A stretch of DNA of 64,000 nt from Alteromonas sp. ASW11-130 (GCF_026183735.1 NZ_JAPFRE010000002.1:1-64000); one strand, 5' to 3'; counted from the stretch's first letter, positions 1-8,022 are shown. The notes: generated by a model from the letters alone, not told the origin. Numbers and translations are program-made.

Positions 1-1
1 A

Positions 2-433
2 TTAATGGATGAAGCCGCGATAGCGGCCTGTATGGCTTATGTAGATTTGAACCCGGTTCGAGCCTGTTTAGCAAAAAACCCCGAAGAGTCTGCTCATACG
101 AGTATTCAAAAACGAGTTAACGCCGCCAAGTTGCAGCGACAACCCAAACGGCTACTTCCGTTCGCGGGCAACCCTAGCAACAATATGCCCGATGGACTGC
201 CATTTCGCTTTGAGGATTATCTAGCGCTGGTCGAACTATCAGGTCGTCACTTTCACCCCCAAAAAAGAGGCAAAATAGATGATGCGTCCCCTCCCATTTT
301 GACTCGAGTTGGTTTAGACCAGGCAAATTGGAACCACCTGGTGGCAGGAATCGAGACCGAATTTCAATCTGTGGTGAGTGTAGAAAAACTGATAAATCTT
401 CGTGACAGAAATAAAGGATATAACACGGCGTAG
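2..433 (+). CDS. Transposase, Y1/REP-associated type, C-terminal part
   Basis: The frame is open to the left edge, so only about the last 143 codons are present. The stretch MAYVDLNPVRACLAKNPEES is typical of the large IS200-like Y1 transposases called RAYTs, which are common in Alteromonas and Shewanella and are associated with short dispersed palindromic repeats. The HUH and catalytic Tyr region would lie upstream of the window. The gene ends at a TAG. It faces the opposite way to every other gene up to position 18,250. RAYT genes normally mobilise or maintain REP-like repeats, which fits the many GTGACTGTCC repeats that follow, but that link is inference. A 23-bp piece of this gene (128-150) recurs at 681-703. 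Confidence 0.75.
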   Translation, partial: LMDEAAIAACMAYVDLNPVRACLAKNPEESAHTSIQKRVNAAKLQRQPKRLLPFAGNPSNNMPDGLPFRFEDYLALVELSGRHFHPQKRGKIDDASPPILTRVGLDQANWNHLVAGIETEFQSVVSVEKLINLRDRNKGYNTA

Positions 434-652
434 CAATACTCTATCGGGCCATTTTTAGCACAATCAGACAACAAACCTACATAGTGAATACCGTCAAGAA
501 TACGCGAGGGAACCTTGCCCTCAAATCTGCCTCGTCCGGCTCGACTTCGGTCTTTAAAACCCAATCCAACATTCGTTAAGTTACAAACGAAAGAAGAAAT
601 TGAGATTTAAAAAAGTCGACAGATGTAAATATACTGATTTGCAGCGTCGGGC

Positions 653-725
653 TGAGTGCCTGTCCTATTCGCTCCGAATTAAGTTGCAGCGACAACCCAA
701 ACGATTTATAGGTGGACAGGCACTA
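653..725. repeat. Inverted-repeat element holding a transposase gene fragment
   Basis: AGTGCCTGTCCTATT at about 653-667 faces its inverted counterpart ATAGGTGGACAGGCACT at about 709-725, making an imperfect hairpin-like pair. Between them, 681-703 is identical to bases 128-150 inside the transposase gene. The left arm is a variant of the GTGACTGTCC repeat, and it is preceded by GGCTGAG, as is the copy near 4851. This is the only place in the region where the repeat occurs in opposed orientations. The remainder of 434-652 holds no gene that I recognise. Confidence 0.6.
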
Positions 726-1044
726 ACCATCCTTCAGAACAGAAAATAAAAGTGACTGTCCTATTAGTTCTTAAATGCTTTACCACAACATTTAATCCCG
801 CAGCATAAGCGGTAAGCAAAAGGGATAGTTGCGCTTTTCCAACGTCACTAGTTTCATCCTTTATCATCCAGTACTTATAAGCTGTTGCGCAATCTGGTCT
901 GTCTGACGGCTGGCCTTGCATATTAAAGTAATGCAGCCCATCACTTTCCCGAATTAATATGTCGGTAATTTGGCCTTCCTGCCACCCCGCAAAAGCATTT
1001 AAACCGAAACTTATAGCTAGCAAGGCGAATGTGATTCTTATCAT
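706..1044 (-). pseudogene. Truncated copy of small secreted protein B
   Basis: The first 89 codons (1044 back to about 777) match the intact B gene at 5332-5664, including the signal peptide ending LNAFA and the mature start GWQEGQITDILIRES. At about 777 the match stops and the frame runs into the repeat copy at 744-772. The last 24 or so residues are therefore read from repeat and flanking DNA, and the Cys-containing C terminus of B is lost. It lies 30 bp downstream of an A gene (1075-1407), the same A-B order as at 5332-6027. The protein is probably non-functional, though the frame is open to a stop. Confidence 0.7.
744..772 (+). repeat. GTGACTGTCC repeat
   Basis: AATAAAAGTGACTGTCCTATT followed by AGTTCT lies exactly where the truncated B gene loses homology to its intact copy. 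It belongs to the dispersed repeat family described at 1513-1705. Confidence 0.7.
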
Positions 1045-1074
1045 TTTTAGTAATATCTATGTTTCACATTAAAC

Positions 1075-1407
1075 CTAATCCATTACCACATAGAGAATAT
1101 GGCAGCCTGACGAGCCATTTATAATCCTCATCTGTACTTCTTTGTCTGCAATTTTTGCCGCCAATAAAGTCGCATAAATTTCGTCAAATAATGCATGGTC
1201 TTGGTAAAGCGTTAAATAACGGTCACCTGCCAATGAACAATCGACTACACCAGCAGGGTTACTTTCTGGAATAATACGAACGGTTTTATTAGTTTCGCCA
1301 GTCAAATAAATACGTGCAATTTTTGATGTGCAGCCATTTGCTGAACAACCTGCATAAACAGCTTGCGTTAACAGTAATGACATCAATCCGATTAATAATT
1401 TTTTCAT
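1075..1407 (-). CDS. Small secreted protein A, copy 1
   Basis: A 110-residue protein with a clear Sec signal peptide (MKKLLIGLMSLLLTQAVYA, cleaved before GCSANGC) and four Cys in the mature part. It is predicted to be periplasmic or secreted. It is one of four near-identical copies in 10 kb, the others being 5695-6027, 7215-7547 and 9994-10326. All share the sequence upstream of the start codon, which probably carries the promoter. The C-terminal half has the pattern FDEIYATLLAAK, then a beta strand KEVQMRI, then a Cys and a final strand, which is also visible in proteins B to F nearby. The layout resembles the B subunits of subtilase-cytotoxin-type AB5 toxins (small OB folds), but that is only a visual impression. 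Function is unknown. Confidence 0.8.
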   Translation of the reverse strand: MKKLLIGLMSLLLTQAVYAGCSANGCTSKIARIYLTGETNKTVRIIPESNPAGVVDCSLAGDRYLTLYQDHALFDEIYATLLAAKIADKEVQMRIINGSSGCHILYVVMD

Positions 1408-1512
1408 AGCAATTTTCTTTAAAGTTAATTATGTTTTTTAAAATAATCTTGATTTACTGCTTGAACATAACTTGCATTCTATTTAAGTAGCAGCAACTTG
1501 TTGTGTCAGAAA

Positions 1513-1705
1513 AACTTATGCAATAAGAGTGACTGTCCATGATGACCTTAAATGCAAAAATAAAAGTGACTGTCCAATTCGTTCTTTTTATGTCACTAAA
1601 GCTTATGCAATAAGAGTGACTGTCCTATTCCAAGTTAAATAAGTACGCAATAAAAGTGACTGTCCTATTCCAAGTTTTATAAGAGTGACTGTCCAATTCG
1701 TTCTA
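1513..1705 (+). repeat. Cluster of five GTGACTGTCC direct repeats
   Basis: Five copies of a 20-30 bp repeat, all in one orientation, begin near 1521, 1560, 1608, 1647 and 1678. The fullest form is GCAATAARAGTGACTGTCC, followed by TATTCCAAGTT, AATTCGTTCT or ATGATGACCTT. Spacing is irregular (about 30-50 bp) and the separating bases are mostly further repeat sequence, so this is not a CRISPR array. Other copies lie near 653, 744, 4851, 7081, 7664, 7935, 7988, 9380, 10436 and 62038. Confidence 0.85.
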
Positions 1706-1741
1706 GTACCCGAAAGGTGGGTATTTACGATTGCATATTAG

Positions 1742-2206
1742 CTACTTTGATACTGTTAAGAATTTTAGAATCAAAAAGACTGGAATCGATAGCATTGAAA
1801 GAAAAAACCCAAAAATTAACAACTTAGAGTTACTTACCCTGTCATAATTTAAAATCACTTCCATAAAAGTCATACCTTTTAATTCATCTATACAAAGCAT
1901 ATCTTCACTAAAGCATCGAGCGAGAACTTTACTTCCCAGTGAGAGGTCATTCTTGATACTTACTAATTCATATTTGTTATCCAACTGGACCCTATTATAA
2001 GTTCGCCTCCAACTCTTAGAGCCATAGAAAGTAACTTCATCAAGGTTCTCAACTACAGTTTCTTCAACGGTAGTACCGAAAACTGAAACGACAAAAACAT
2101 CGTAATTTTCACCAGATAAAGACACTCCCAAAATGACAAAACCAATAAGAAAGGAGGCAATACTAATTTTGAGATAATCTACTCTGTTCTCTAACCTGTA
2201 TTTCAT
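1742..2206 (-). CDS. Two-TM protein, candidate immunity to Rhs tip 1
   Basis: A 154-residue protein with a hydrophobic segment near residues 13-30 and another near 127-149. Between them is a polar domain of about 95 residues with a single Cys pair. The family is not recognised. It begins 16 bp after the stop of the Rhs C-terminal fragment (2223-4348), the position immunity genes occupy in Rhs and other polymorphic-toxin loci. A membrane-anchored protein with a soluble loop would fit a periplasmic or membrane-active toxin. The immunity role rests on gene position only. Confidence 0.6.
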   Translation of the reverse strand: MKYRLENRVDYLKISIASFLIGFVILGVSLSGENYDVFVVSVFGTTVEETVVENLDEVTFYGSKSWRRTYNRVQLDNKYELVSIKNDLSLGSKVLARCFSEDMLCIDELKGMTFMEVILNYDRVSNSKLLIFGFFLSMLSIPVFLILKFLTVSK

Positions 2207-2222
2207 ACTCTAGGCTTACTCA

Positions 2223-4348
2223 CTATTGATCACTTGTTCGATCAAGGTACTGGTTTGTCGCTTCATTGAATGCAGCTCCCATTGCTCCGCCATATTTCAA
2301 GTTACCGGGACTTGTGTTTATCATTTGTTCAAGTCCATTTCCAGCAGCAGCAGGGACTAAATTTATCATTTTTTGCTCTAGTGCCGCTGAAGAGACATCG
2401 AGCGCATCAGACAAATTGCCTGATACACTAGACACTAGTTTAAAACCTCGCTTTAGATGCGGCGCTTTGACAATACCACCCAACGCATCCGTTGTTCCAG
2501 ACACACCATTTAGTAATCTTGATGTGGTCTTGATATTATCAAGACATGCACTATCGGTTCCACACTTAGCAACTAATCGATCTGCACCATGCTGAATTTC
2601 TGATTGGAATTGGGATTGAACATCATTAATGTATTTACCTCCTTCATTACCAATAATAGAGAATGATCTTTTGATACTACTCCACTGTTTCTGAATCCAC
2701 CCGGACTTCTCATTCACAACGAATTGAATTGCTGCGGTCACCGCACCATTAGCAAACTTACCTCCAGTAATACGAGACATAGTTCCACCAACCATCGCTT
2801 GGATTACTGTTCTACCAACGACGTTCATATCTCCGAAGTTAATCTTGCCAAAACCTTTCATTACACCAGCGGTAAAAAACCCATGACCAAACTTGCCACC
2901 TTGTAGGTCAGAGATAATGCCACCAACAACCGCATGAGCTCCCATTTGGGCACCAACGCTCTCGACACCGTAAGCCTTGAAAGAACCTCCTACAGCGCCA
3001 AATGCTGCGCCACTAAGTGCACCATTTAATGCTCCTCGGAGAGAGCCTGAAGCTACCCCTCCACCGACGAAGCCTGTGATGCCTCCTGCAATAGCGCCAA
3101 TTGCTATTTGACTACCCGCTAACGATGTTCCAGCTAACCAACCAGCCGCCCAACCAGTAGCTGTGCCATATGTAGCAATTGATATTGCGGCTGCTGCGAT
3201 AACTCGCCAGTATTTTTTTATTCCCTTAAATAATTTCTTAAAGAAATAACCACTCGGGTCGGTATAGCTCATCGGATTATTCAAAACGTATGAATAGCGG
3301 TTATACGACTGGCTATTCATCGGTGCCTGAATATGCGGATCGGCTTGTAAGAACCTCCCCAAGGTTGGATCGTAGATCCGACCGTTCATATGAATGATGC
3401 CAATATCATTCATCATTTTATGGCCTGTATACCCTTTACTTTCGGCCGGTGTGGAGTAGTCGGCAAAATGGGATGAACCATAGAATGCATTTTGCTTGCC
3501 CCACGGGTCGTAGGTAAAGTGTTGCACTACATTACCTGAGGCATTAGTGATAGTGATTGTGGAACCCAGATTGTCCTTGTGCAGGTAAGAGGTTTCATTG
3601 TTTCCATTGCTGCGGTCAGTAACCACGGCATTACCGACATAATATTTATGCTCGGTTACCCCAGTTGGCAGTTTTTTGCGTTCGTACAGACCTTTCAGGT
3701 AAAGGGTTTCTGTGGTTTTTCCGCCTATAGTGTGAACTTGTTTATAAAGCTCTCTAGATGGCCCGTATGAAAATAACGTTTTAGTGCTACCTTTATTCAC
3801 TTCGTAGGGTTTATCAAAGGCGGTATATTTGAACGAACGCGAACCGTCGTTGAGTACATTACCCCGGTTGTCGTAACTTAAGCCGTATTTTTTAGTACCC
3901 GTAAAACCTGAGCCTGACCATACCTCTTTTAAGCGGTTTTTAATGGTACTGTCGTACTTATAATAGCCCGTTCCTTGCTTATAGGTAATATTGCCGAATG
4001 CGTCATAACTATAGTTTTCACGCACAGTACTGCTGCCTACCTTGCGGTCTCGCCAGTCAAGACGATTACGTGAATCATATCCAAACGTTTCGGTGAAATC
4101 ATATTGCGAACTACCCACTGCAAAATCGTTAGTCCGCGTTTTTAAAATTACCTAAACTATCATAGGTATAGTCTAATTTGTGGCGTAAACTTGTTCCTTT
4201 ATGGACGCCTAAATACTCCAGCCACCCCGTATCCATCTGATATTGTTTGGAATCGGTAGTGCCATTACCGTATTTAATTTCGGTTACCTGCCCGCGTAAA
4301 TTGATATCCGAAACTCGTTGATACACCTTGCCATATTCACGATGACCA
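2223..4348 (-). pseudogene. Displaced Rhs C-terminal end with tip 1, frameshifted
   Basis: Bases 3240-4347 match the intact rhs gene (about 12060-13170) almost base for base. They include the RHS core with HKDNLGSTITI, GYTGHKMMNDIGIIHMNGR and the DPSGYFFKK hinge. Beyond the hinge the protein carries a different tip of about 290 residues: an Ala/Gly-rich pretoxin part with LQGGKFGHGF and TGGKFANGA, then an unrecognised domain. Homology begins abruptly near 4348, so the N-terminal 75 percent is missing. One extra base near 4138-4147 (GTTTTTAAAA against GTTTTCAAA) breaks the frame, and the remaining open frame from 4118 has no proper start. This is an orphan tip module, probably expressed only after recombination with the full-length gene. 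Confidence 0.85.
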
Positions 4349-4360
4349 TGATACTCGAAT

Positions 4361-4394
4361 GTAATACGCCCCTAGTCGGCCAGGGGCGTACTAC
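4361..4394. terminator. Strong hairpin at the rhs remnant boundary
   Basis: GTAATACGCCCCT and AGGGGCGTACTAC pair over 12 of 13 positions around an 8-base loop. It lies just downstream of the small gene at 4400-4726 and 13 bp from the point where rhs homology ends. There is no U-run on the minus strand, so it may be a transcript 3' stabiliser or a recombination scar rather than a classical terminator. Confidence 0.45.
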
Positions 4395-4399
4395 ACTAT

Positions 4400-4726
4400 T
4401 TATTTTGATATGCGTACCATTTGCGTAACATCGTAACTACCAGCACATTGACTTCCGTTAAAACGCAATTTAACTTTTTTTTCTGAAACTAATGCAGTAA
4501 GTGCTGTACTATAAAAAATTTTTCCGGCTTCAGTTTTTGCATCCCATGTTATCCAACCTCCTGAGTTACAGGAGTTTTGTGAAGCCCATCCGCCACACGG
4601 TGCCAAATAACCACTTCCGTTATCGCTGATTTGCAAACTGCAAATGGAAACCTCTTTATCAACTGCATTTGCTGAAAACGATACAGCTAAACCTCCGACA
4701 ACTAATAAGATACATTTAAGCTTCAT
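4400..4726 (-). CDS. Small secreted protein C
   Basis: About 108 residues with a signal peptide (MKLKCILLVVGGLAVSFSANA). I chose the ATG at 4726 because AAGGAA lies at a good distance upstream; an earlier start six codons upstream lacks this. The mature part has four Cys and ends with the pattern FYSTALTALVSEKKVKLRF, Cys, then a terminal strand, as in A, B, D, E and F. It is therefore a diverged member of the same loose family. It is the last gene of the minus-strand run 5695 to 4400. Function unknown. Confidence 0.7.
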   Translation of the reverse strand: MKLKCILLVVGGLAVSFSANAVDKEVSICSLQISDNGSGYLAPCGGWASQNSCNSGGWITWDAKTEAGKIFYSTALTALVSEKKVKLRFNGSQCAGSYDVTQMVRISK

Positions 4727-4762
4727 AACACATTTCCTTATCAATAAATAACTGGTTCATTA

Positions 4763-4850
4763 TCACCTACATAATGAGGCAACTGGACGAATTGTTTTAT
4801 TTTGTTCGCCGAGTAAATAGGTACGTACGATATTCCACGTACAACCTGGC
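4763..4850 (-). pseudogene. Degenerate fragment of an A-type gene
   Basis: Minus-strand translation gives GCTWNIVRTYLLGEQNKTIR, which lines up with GCTSKIARIYLTGETNKTVR of protein A. No signal peptide or C-terminal half remains. It is much more diverged than the four intact A copies, so it is an older relic. It ends directly against a repeat copy (GAGCGACTGTCCTATT at about 4853-4868), just like the younger A remnant at 7690-7819. Confidence 0.6.
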
Positions 4851-4880
4851 TGAGCGACTGTCCTATTTGACCTGGTTCGT
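4851..4880 (+). repeat. Variant GTGACTGTCC repeat
   Basis: TGAGCGACTGTCCTATTTGACC is a diverged copy of the dispersed repeat. It is preceded by GGC, as in the copy at 648-668, and abuts the degenerate A-type fragment. Confidence 0.55.
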
Positions 4881-4947
4881 CCTTGTTCTCTTAAGATAAA
4901 ATGCAATAATAGGCTGCGAAGATATTATGCAGCCTACGTCAAAAATA

Positions 4948-5280
4948 CTAATTTAATAAATTTATAGATACAGCAGATTCACAGTTTGTATTGTTTGTGT
5001 AACTGTAAACTTCGATTTTATTCCCTGCCACTACTGCCGTAGTGGCCAATGTAAAAGCTCTGTCAAATACACCATCCGTACCAGCATAAGTGCGCATGAA
5101 TTTGACTTTCCCCCCACATTTGTCACCGCTTCCACCCGAATAATGAAGCCAAAATGCGTCGATATTATTAGATGTTGCAGAGACTTTTGTCGCTGTCGCA
5201 TCTTTTATCATATAACCTTGACTTGCAACGACAGACATCGAAGCTAAGAGAACACCAACAAAAATAGCTAATTTTTTCAT
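4948..5280 (-). CDS. Small secreted protein D
   Basis: 110 residues with a signal peptide (MKKLAIFVGVLLASMSVVAS). The mature protein has one Cys near the middle (GDKCGGKVKF) and one near the end (NTNCESAV). It carries the family pattern GVFDRAFTLATTAVVAGNKI, then EVYSY, Cys and a final hydrophobic strand. An AGGTG motif lies about nine bases upstream of the ATG. It is 51 bp downstream of the intact B gene in a run of four minus-strand small genes. Function unknown; predicted exported. Confidence 0.7.
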   Translation of the reverse strand: MKKLAIFVGVLLASMSVVASQGYMIKDATATKVSATSNNIDAFWLHYSGGSGDKCGGKVKFMRTYAGTDGVFDRAFTLATTAVVAGNKIEVYSYTNNTNCESAVSINLLN

Positions 5281-5331
5281 GAACGTAGCACCTAAACATT
5301 AACAAAACGTAAGAACAGAAGAACTTTCGAC

Positions 5332-5664
5332 TCATTTTTTCAATTGTATATAATTGACATCTTCACCATCTTTCCAGCGAGTGCATTGGTCAGAGCCCTT
5401 TACCACAACATTTAATCCCGCAGCATAAGCGGTAAGCAAAAGGGATAGTTGCGCTTTTCCAACGTCACTAGTTTCATCCTTTATCATCCAGTACTTATAA
5501 GCTGTTGCGCAATCTGGTCTGTCTGACGGCTGGCCTTGCATATTAAAGTAATGCAGCCCATCACTTTCCCGAATTAATATGTCGGTAATTTGGCCTTCCT
5601 GCCACCCCGCAAAAGCATTTAAACCGAAACTTATAGCTAGCAAGGCGAATGTGATTCTTATCAT
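5332..5664 (-). CDS. Small secreted protein B, intact copy
   Basis: 110 residues, signal peptide MIRITFALLAISFGLNAFA, mature start GWQEGQITDILIRES. Two Cys in the mature protein (RPDCATAY and GSDQCTRW) could form one disulfide. It shares with the other small proteins a central Leu/Ala helix (SLLLTAYAAG), a following strand (LNVVVK), Cys and a terminal strand. It sits 30 bp downstream of A copy 2. The A-B unit is duplicated at 706-1407 and 7107-7547, where B has lost its 3' end. This is the only complete B in the window. Confidence 0.75.
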   Translation of the reverse strand: MIRITFALLAISFGLNAFAGWQEGQITDILIRESDGLHYFNMQGQPSDRPDCATAYKYWMIKDETSDVGKAQLSLLLTAYAAGLNVVVKGSDQCTRWKDGEDVNYIQLKK

Positions 5665-5694
5665 TTTTAGTAATTCCTATGTTTCACATTAAAC

Positions 5695-6027
5695 CTAATC
5701 CATTACCACATAGAGAATATGGCAGCCTGACGAGCCATTTATAATCCTCATCTGTACTTCTTTGTCTGCAATTTTTGCCGCCAATAAAGTCGCATAAATT
5801 TCGTCAAATAATGCATGGTCTTGGTAAAGCGTTAAATAACGGTCACCTGCCAATGAACAATCAACTACACCAACTGGGTTACTTTCTGGAATAATACGAA
5901 CGGTTTTATTAGTTTCGCCAGTCAAATAAATACGTGCAATTTTTGATGTGCAGCCATTTGCTGAACAACCTGCATAAACAGCTTGCGTTAACAGTAATGA
6001 CATCAATCCGATTAATAATTTTTTCAT
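5695..6027 (-). CDS. Small secreted protein A, copy 2
   Basis: Nearly identical to the copy at 1075-1407. It differs at one residue (PVGV for PAGV), a change shared with the copy at 9994-10326, so copies 2 and 4 form one subgroup and copies 1 and 3 another. The signal peptide and four mature Cys are intact. Its upstream sequence is shared with the other copies for only about 50 bp and then diverges, and it lacks the repeat that follows copies 1, 3 and 4. It probably heads the run A-B-D-C. Confidence 0.8.
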   Translation of the reverse strand: MKKLLIGLMSLLLTQAVYAGCSANGCTSKIARIYLTGETNKTVRIIPESNPVGVVDCSLAGDRYLTLYQDHALFDEIYATLLAAKIADKEVQMRIINGSSGCHILYVVMD

Positions 6028-6112
6028 AGCAATTTTCTTTAAAGTTAATTTTTAAAATAATGTTGATTTATTGAATGAGAGATACACAACATCAAATTTT
6101 ATTTTGTACTTC

Positions 6113-6454
6113 TTATAGCAACCAAAATCCAATAAATTTATCCGTCGTATTGTTATCGAGTTGACTGCATTGACTCACATGTTCATACCTAACCACAATA
6201 TCTCTTTGGGCTATTTTATATGCCATTGCGGCACTAAACATCCTATCTAAATTATCGTGATTTAAATGGTGGGGCGCTTTTTTCCAAATTGCACCCTTTC
6301 CATCTGTAAAAAAGATGTTGATCTGAGGTTCATTATTCTTAGGGAATGTAAAAAACACCTTATCTATTTTCCCTCTATTACAATCTACCGCCAATGCTGA
6401 AGAGACATTGAATATGGCGAACAATATCATCGCAATGGTTAGATAATTTTTCAT
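6113..6454 (-). CDS. Small secreted protein E
   Basis: 113 residues; signal peptide MKNYLTIAMILFAIFNVSSALA followed by VDCNRGKIDKVFFTF. Mature Cys are at the N terminus and in SQCSQLD. The family pattern is visible: RMFSAAMAYKIAQRDIVVRY, Cys, terminal strand. AGGAT precedes the ATG. It is single copy here and not flanked by the GTGACTGTCC repeat. Function unknown, predicted periplasmic or secreted. Confidence 0.7.
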   Translation of the reverse strand: MKNYLTIAMILFAIFNVSSALAVDCNRGKIDKVFFTFPKNNEPQINIFFTDGKGAIWKKAPHHLNHDNLDRMFSAAMAYKIAQRDIVVRYEHVSQCSQLDNNTTDKFIGFWLL

Positions 6455-6648
6455 CTACATATCCTATATACAGAAATTCATTCCAATTAATGATTTTTTC
6501 ATTTGTATGTTCTTTAACCACTCTACAAAAAATGTATCCCTCAATTTAAGCAGTTATAGGAGCTTAAAGCATAACAATACTTATTATCCATCGACGTATA
6601 AAATCAAGGAGGATAAATCTAAAACATCCTCATCTTACTATTCTTGGC

Positions 6649-6960
6649 TTAATCTTTATTTAGTATCACATACATAGGTGTATGATAATTTTCTATTTCC
6701 GTGCACGCTACGTTCGAATTAAGTCGCACGTATAACGAATTGCCCGTAGAAAATGCTAATAAAACCATAGCGTCAGTTTTCTCAGATTTAGAACATATCC
6801 ATCGGTCTTTGTTTGACGAAAGTTTAAATGCAACCAAATTATTACATTGTTTCGGCCAATCAAGGACATGCTCCACTTTTCCAGAACAATTGGGAACTGC
6901 AAAGGCTAGTTTTGAAAAAAATATTAAAGCTGTAGAGATAATTAAAGGTGTTATTTTCAT
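6649..6960 (-). CDS. Small secreted protein F
   Basis: 103 residues with a signal peptide (MKITPLIISTALIFFSKLAFA). The mature part opens PNCSGKVEHVLDW and has four Cys. The pattern WICSKSEKTDAMVLLAFSTG, then LYVRL, Cys and a final strand matches family members A to E. Similar small exported proteins are familiar as cassettes in Vibrio integrons, though no attC site or integrase is visible here. Function unknown. Confidence 0.7.
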   Translation of the reverse strand: MKITPLIISTALIFFSKLAFAVPNCSGKVEHVLDWPKQCNNLVAFKLSSNKDRWICSKSEKTDAMVLLAFSTGNSLYVRLNSNVACTEIENYHTPMYVILNKD

Positions 6961-7077
6961 TCTTATGATTCATCCATAAATATTTAAAATTAATTATTAT
7001 ATTCTTATACCGCTGAAACAGCACATTAGAACTTTAAAACTGAAAATTATTATGCGTTTTATATTTTGGTTAGTATT

Positions 7078-7100
7078 TTATAAAGCGTGACTGTCCTATT
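7078..7100 (+). repeat. GTGACTGTCC repeat
   Basis: TAAAGCGTGACTGTCCTATT lies 7 bp from the truncation point of the B remnant at 7107-7184. Confidence 0.6.
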
Positions 7101-7106
7101 GCTTTT

Positions 7107-7184
7107 GATTTGGCCTTCCTGCCACCCCGCAAAAGCATTTAAACCGAAACTTATAGTTAGCAAGGCGAATGTGATTCTTATCAT
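7107..7184 (-). pseudogene. B remnant: signal peptide only
   Basis: Bases from the ATG (7184) back to about 7107 match the start of the B gene at 5664-5587, with one change in the signal peptide region. The match ends after about 26 codons, next to a GTGACTGTCC repeat. It sits 30 bp downstream of A copy 3, preserving the A-B spacing. Together with 706-1044 it shows B being cut at different points but always beside the repeat. Confidence 0.7.
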
Positions 7185-7214
7185 TTTTAGTAATTCCTAT
7201 GTTTCACATTAAAC

Positions 7215-7547
7215 CTAATCCATTACCACATAGAGAATATGGCAGCCTGACGAGCCATTTATAATCCTCATCTGTACTTCTTTTTCTGCAATTTTTGCCG
7301 CCAATAAAGTCGCATAAATTTCGTCAAATAATGCATGATCTTGGTAAAGCGTTAAATAACGGTCACCTGCCAATGAACAATCGACTACACCAGCAGGGTT
7401 ACTTTCTGGAATAATACGAACGGTTTTATTAGTTTCGCCAGTCAAATAAATACGTGCAATTTTTGATGTGCAGCCATTTGCTGAACAACCTGCATAAACA
7501 GCTTGCGTTAACAGTAATGACATCAATCCGATTAATAATTTTTTCAT
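7215..7547 (-). CDS. Small secreted protein A, copy 3
   Basis: Same as copy 1 except for one residue (AEKEV for ADKEV) and a few silent bases. Signal peptide and Cys pattern are intact. Upstream it shares about 130 bp with copy 1, running into a repeat at 7664-7688. The small number of differences points to recent duplication or gene conversion. Confidence 0.8.
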   Translation of the reverse strand: MKKLLIGLMSLLLTQAVYAGCSANGCTSKIARIYLTGETNKTVRIIPESNPAGVVDCSLAGDRYLTLYQDHALFDEIYATLLAAKIAEKEVQMRIINGSSGCHILYVVMD

Positions 7548-7655
7548 AGCAATTTTCTTTAAAGTTAATTATGTTTTTTAAAATAATCTTGATTTACTGC
7601 TTGAACATAACTTGCATTCTATTTACGGAGCAGCAACTTGTTGTGTCAGAAAAAC

Positions 7656-7688
7656 TTATGCAATAAGAGTGACTGTCCTATTCCAAGT
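7656..7688 (+). repeat. GTGACTGTCC repeat
   Basis: GCAATAAGAGTGACTGTCC followed by TATTCCAAGTT; it joins the upstream region of A copy 3 directly to the A remnant at 7690-7819. Confidence 0.75.
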
Positions 7689-7689
7689 T

Positions 7690-7819
7690 GAACGGTTTTA
7701 TTAGTTTCGCCAGTCAAATAAATACGTGCAATTTTTGATGTGCAGCCATTTGCTGAACAACCTGCATAAACAGCTTGAGTTAACAGTAATGACATCAATC
7801 CGATTAATAATTTTTTCAT
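7690..7819 (-). pseudogene. A remnant: 5' end only
   Basis: The first 43 codons of an A gene (signal peptide to GETNKTV) are preserved nearly unchanged, and then the sequence joins the repeat at 7688. Translation continues through the repeat as QLGIGQSLLLHKFF and stops. The upstream region is the same as for the intact copies and is followed by another repeat at 7935. This gives a gene-repeat-gene-repeat order with copy 3. It is a recent deletion derivative, unlike the older relic at 4763-4850. Confidence 0.75.
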
Positions 7820-7926
7820 AGCAATTTTCTTTACAGTTAATTATTTGTTTTAAAATAATCTTGATTTACTGCTTGAACATAACTTGCATTCTATTTAAGT
7901 AGCAGCAACTTGTTGTGTCAGAAAAA

Positions 7927-8012
7927 CTTATGCAATAAGAGTGACTGTCCATGATGACCTTTCCATGATGACCTTAAATGCAAAAATAAAAGTGACTGTC
8001 CTATTCCAAGTT
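7927..8012 (+). repeat. Two GTGACTGTCC repeats
   Basis: One copy is followed by ATGATGACCTT, duplicated once as a short tandem. A second (AATAAAAGTGACTGTCC, then TATTCCAAG) follows at about 7986-8010. The order and variants match the first two units of the cluster at 1513-1585, which suggests the block was copied as a whole. Confidence 0.75.
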
Positions 8013-8022
8013 TTTGTTAATA

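Noticed and set aside
1513..1705. Possible CRISPR array (five direct repeats)
   Set aside because: Spacers are irregular, short and made mostly of repeat-flank sequence; the same repeats are dispersed singly over 10 kb; no cas genes.
4400..7547. Integron cassette array
   Set aside because: Small exported genes in one orientation look integron-like, but there are no attC-type sites (no RYYYAAC/GTTRRRY pairs) and no integrase in the window.
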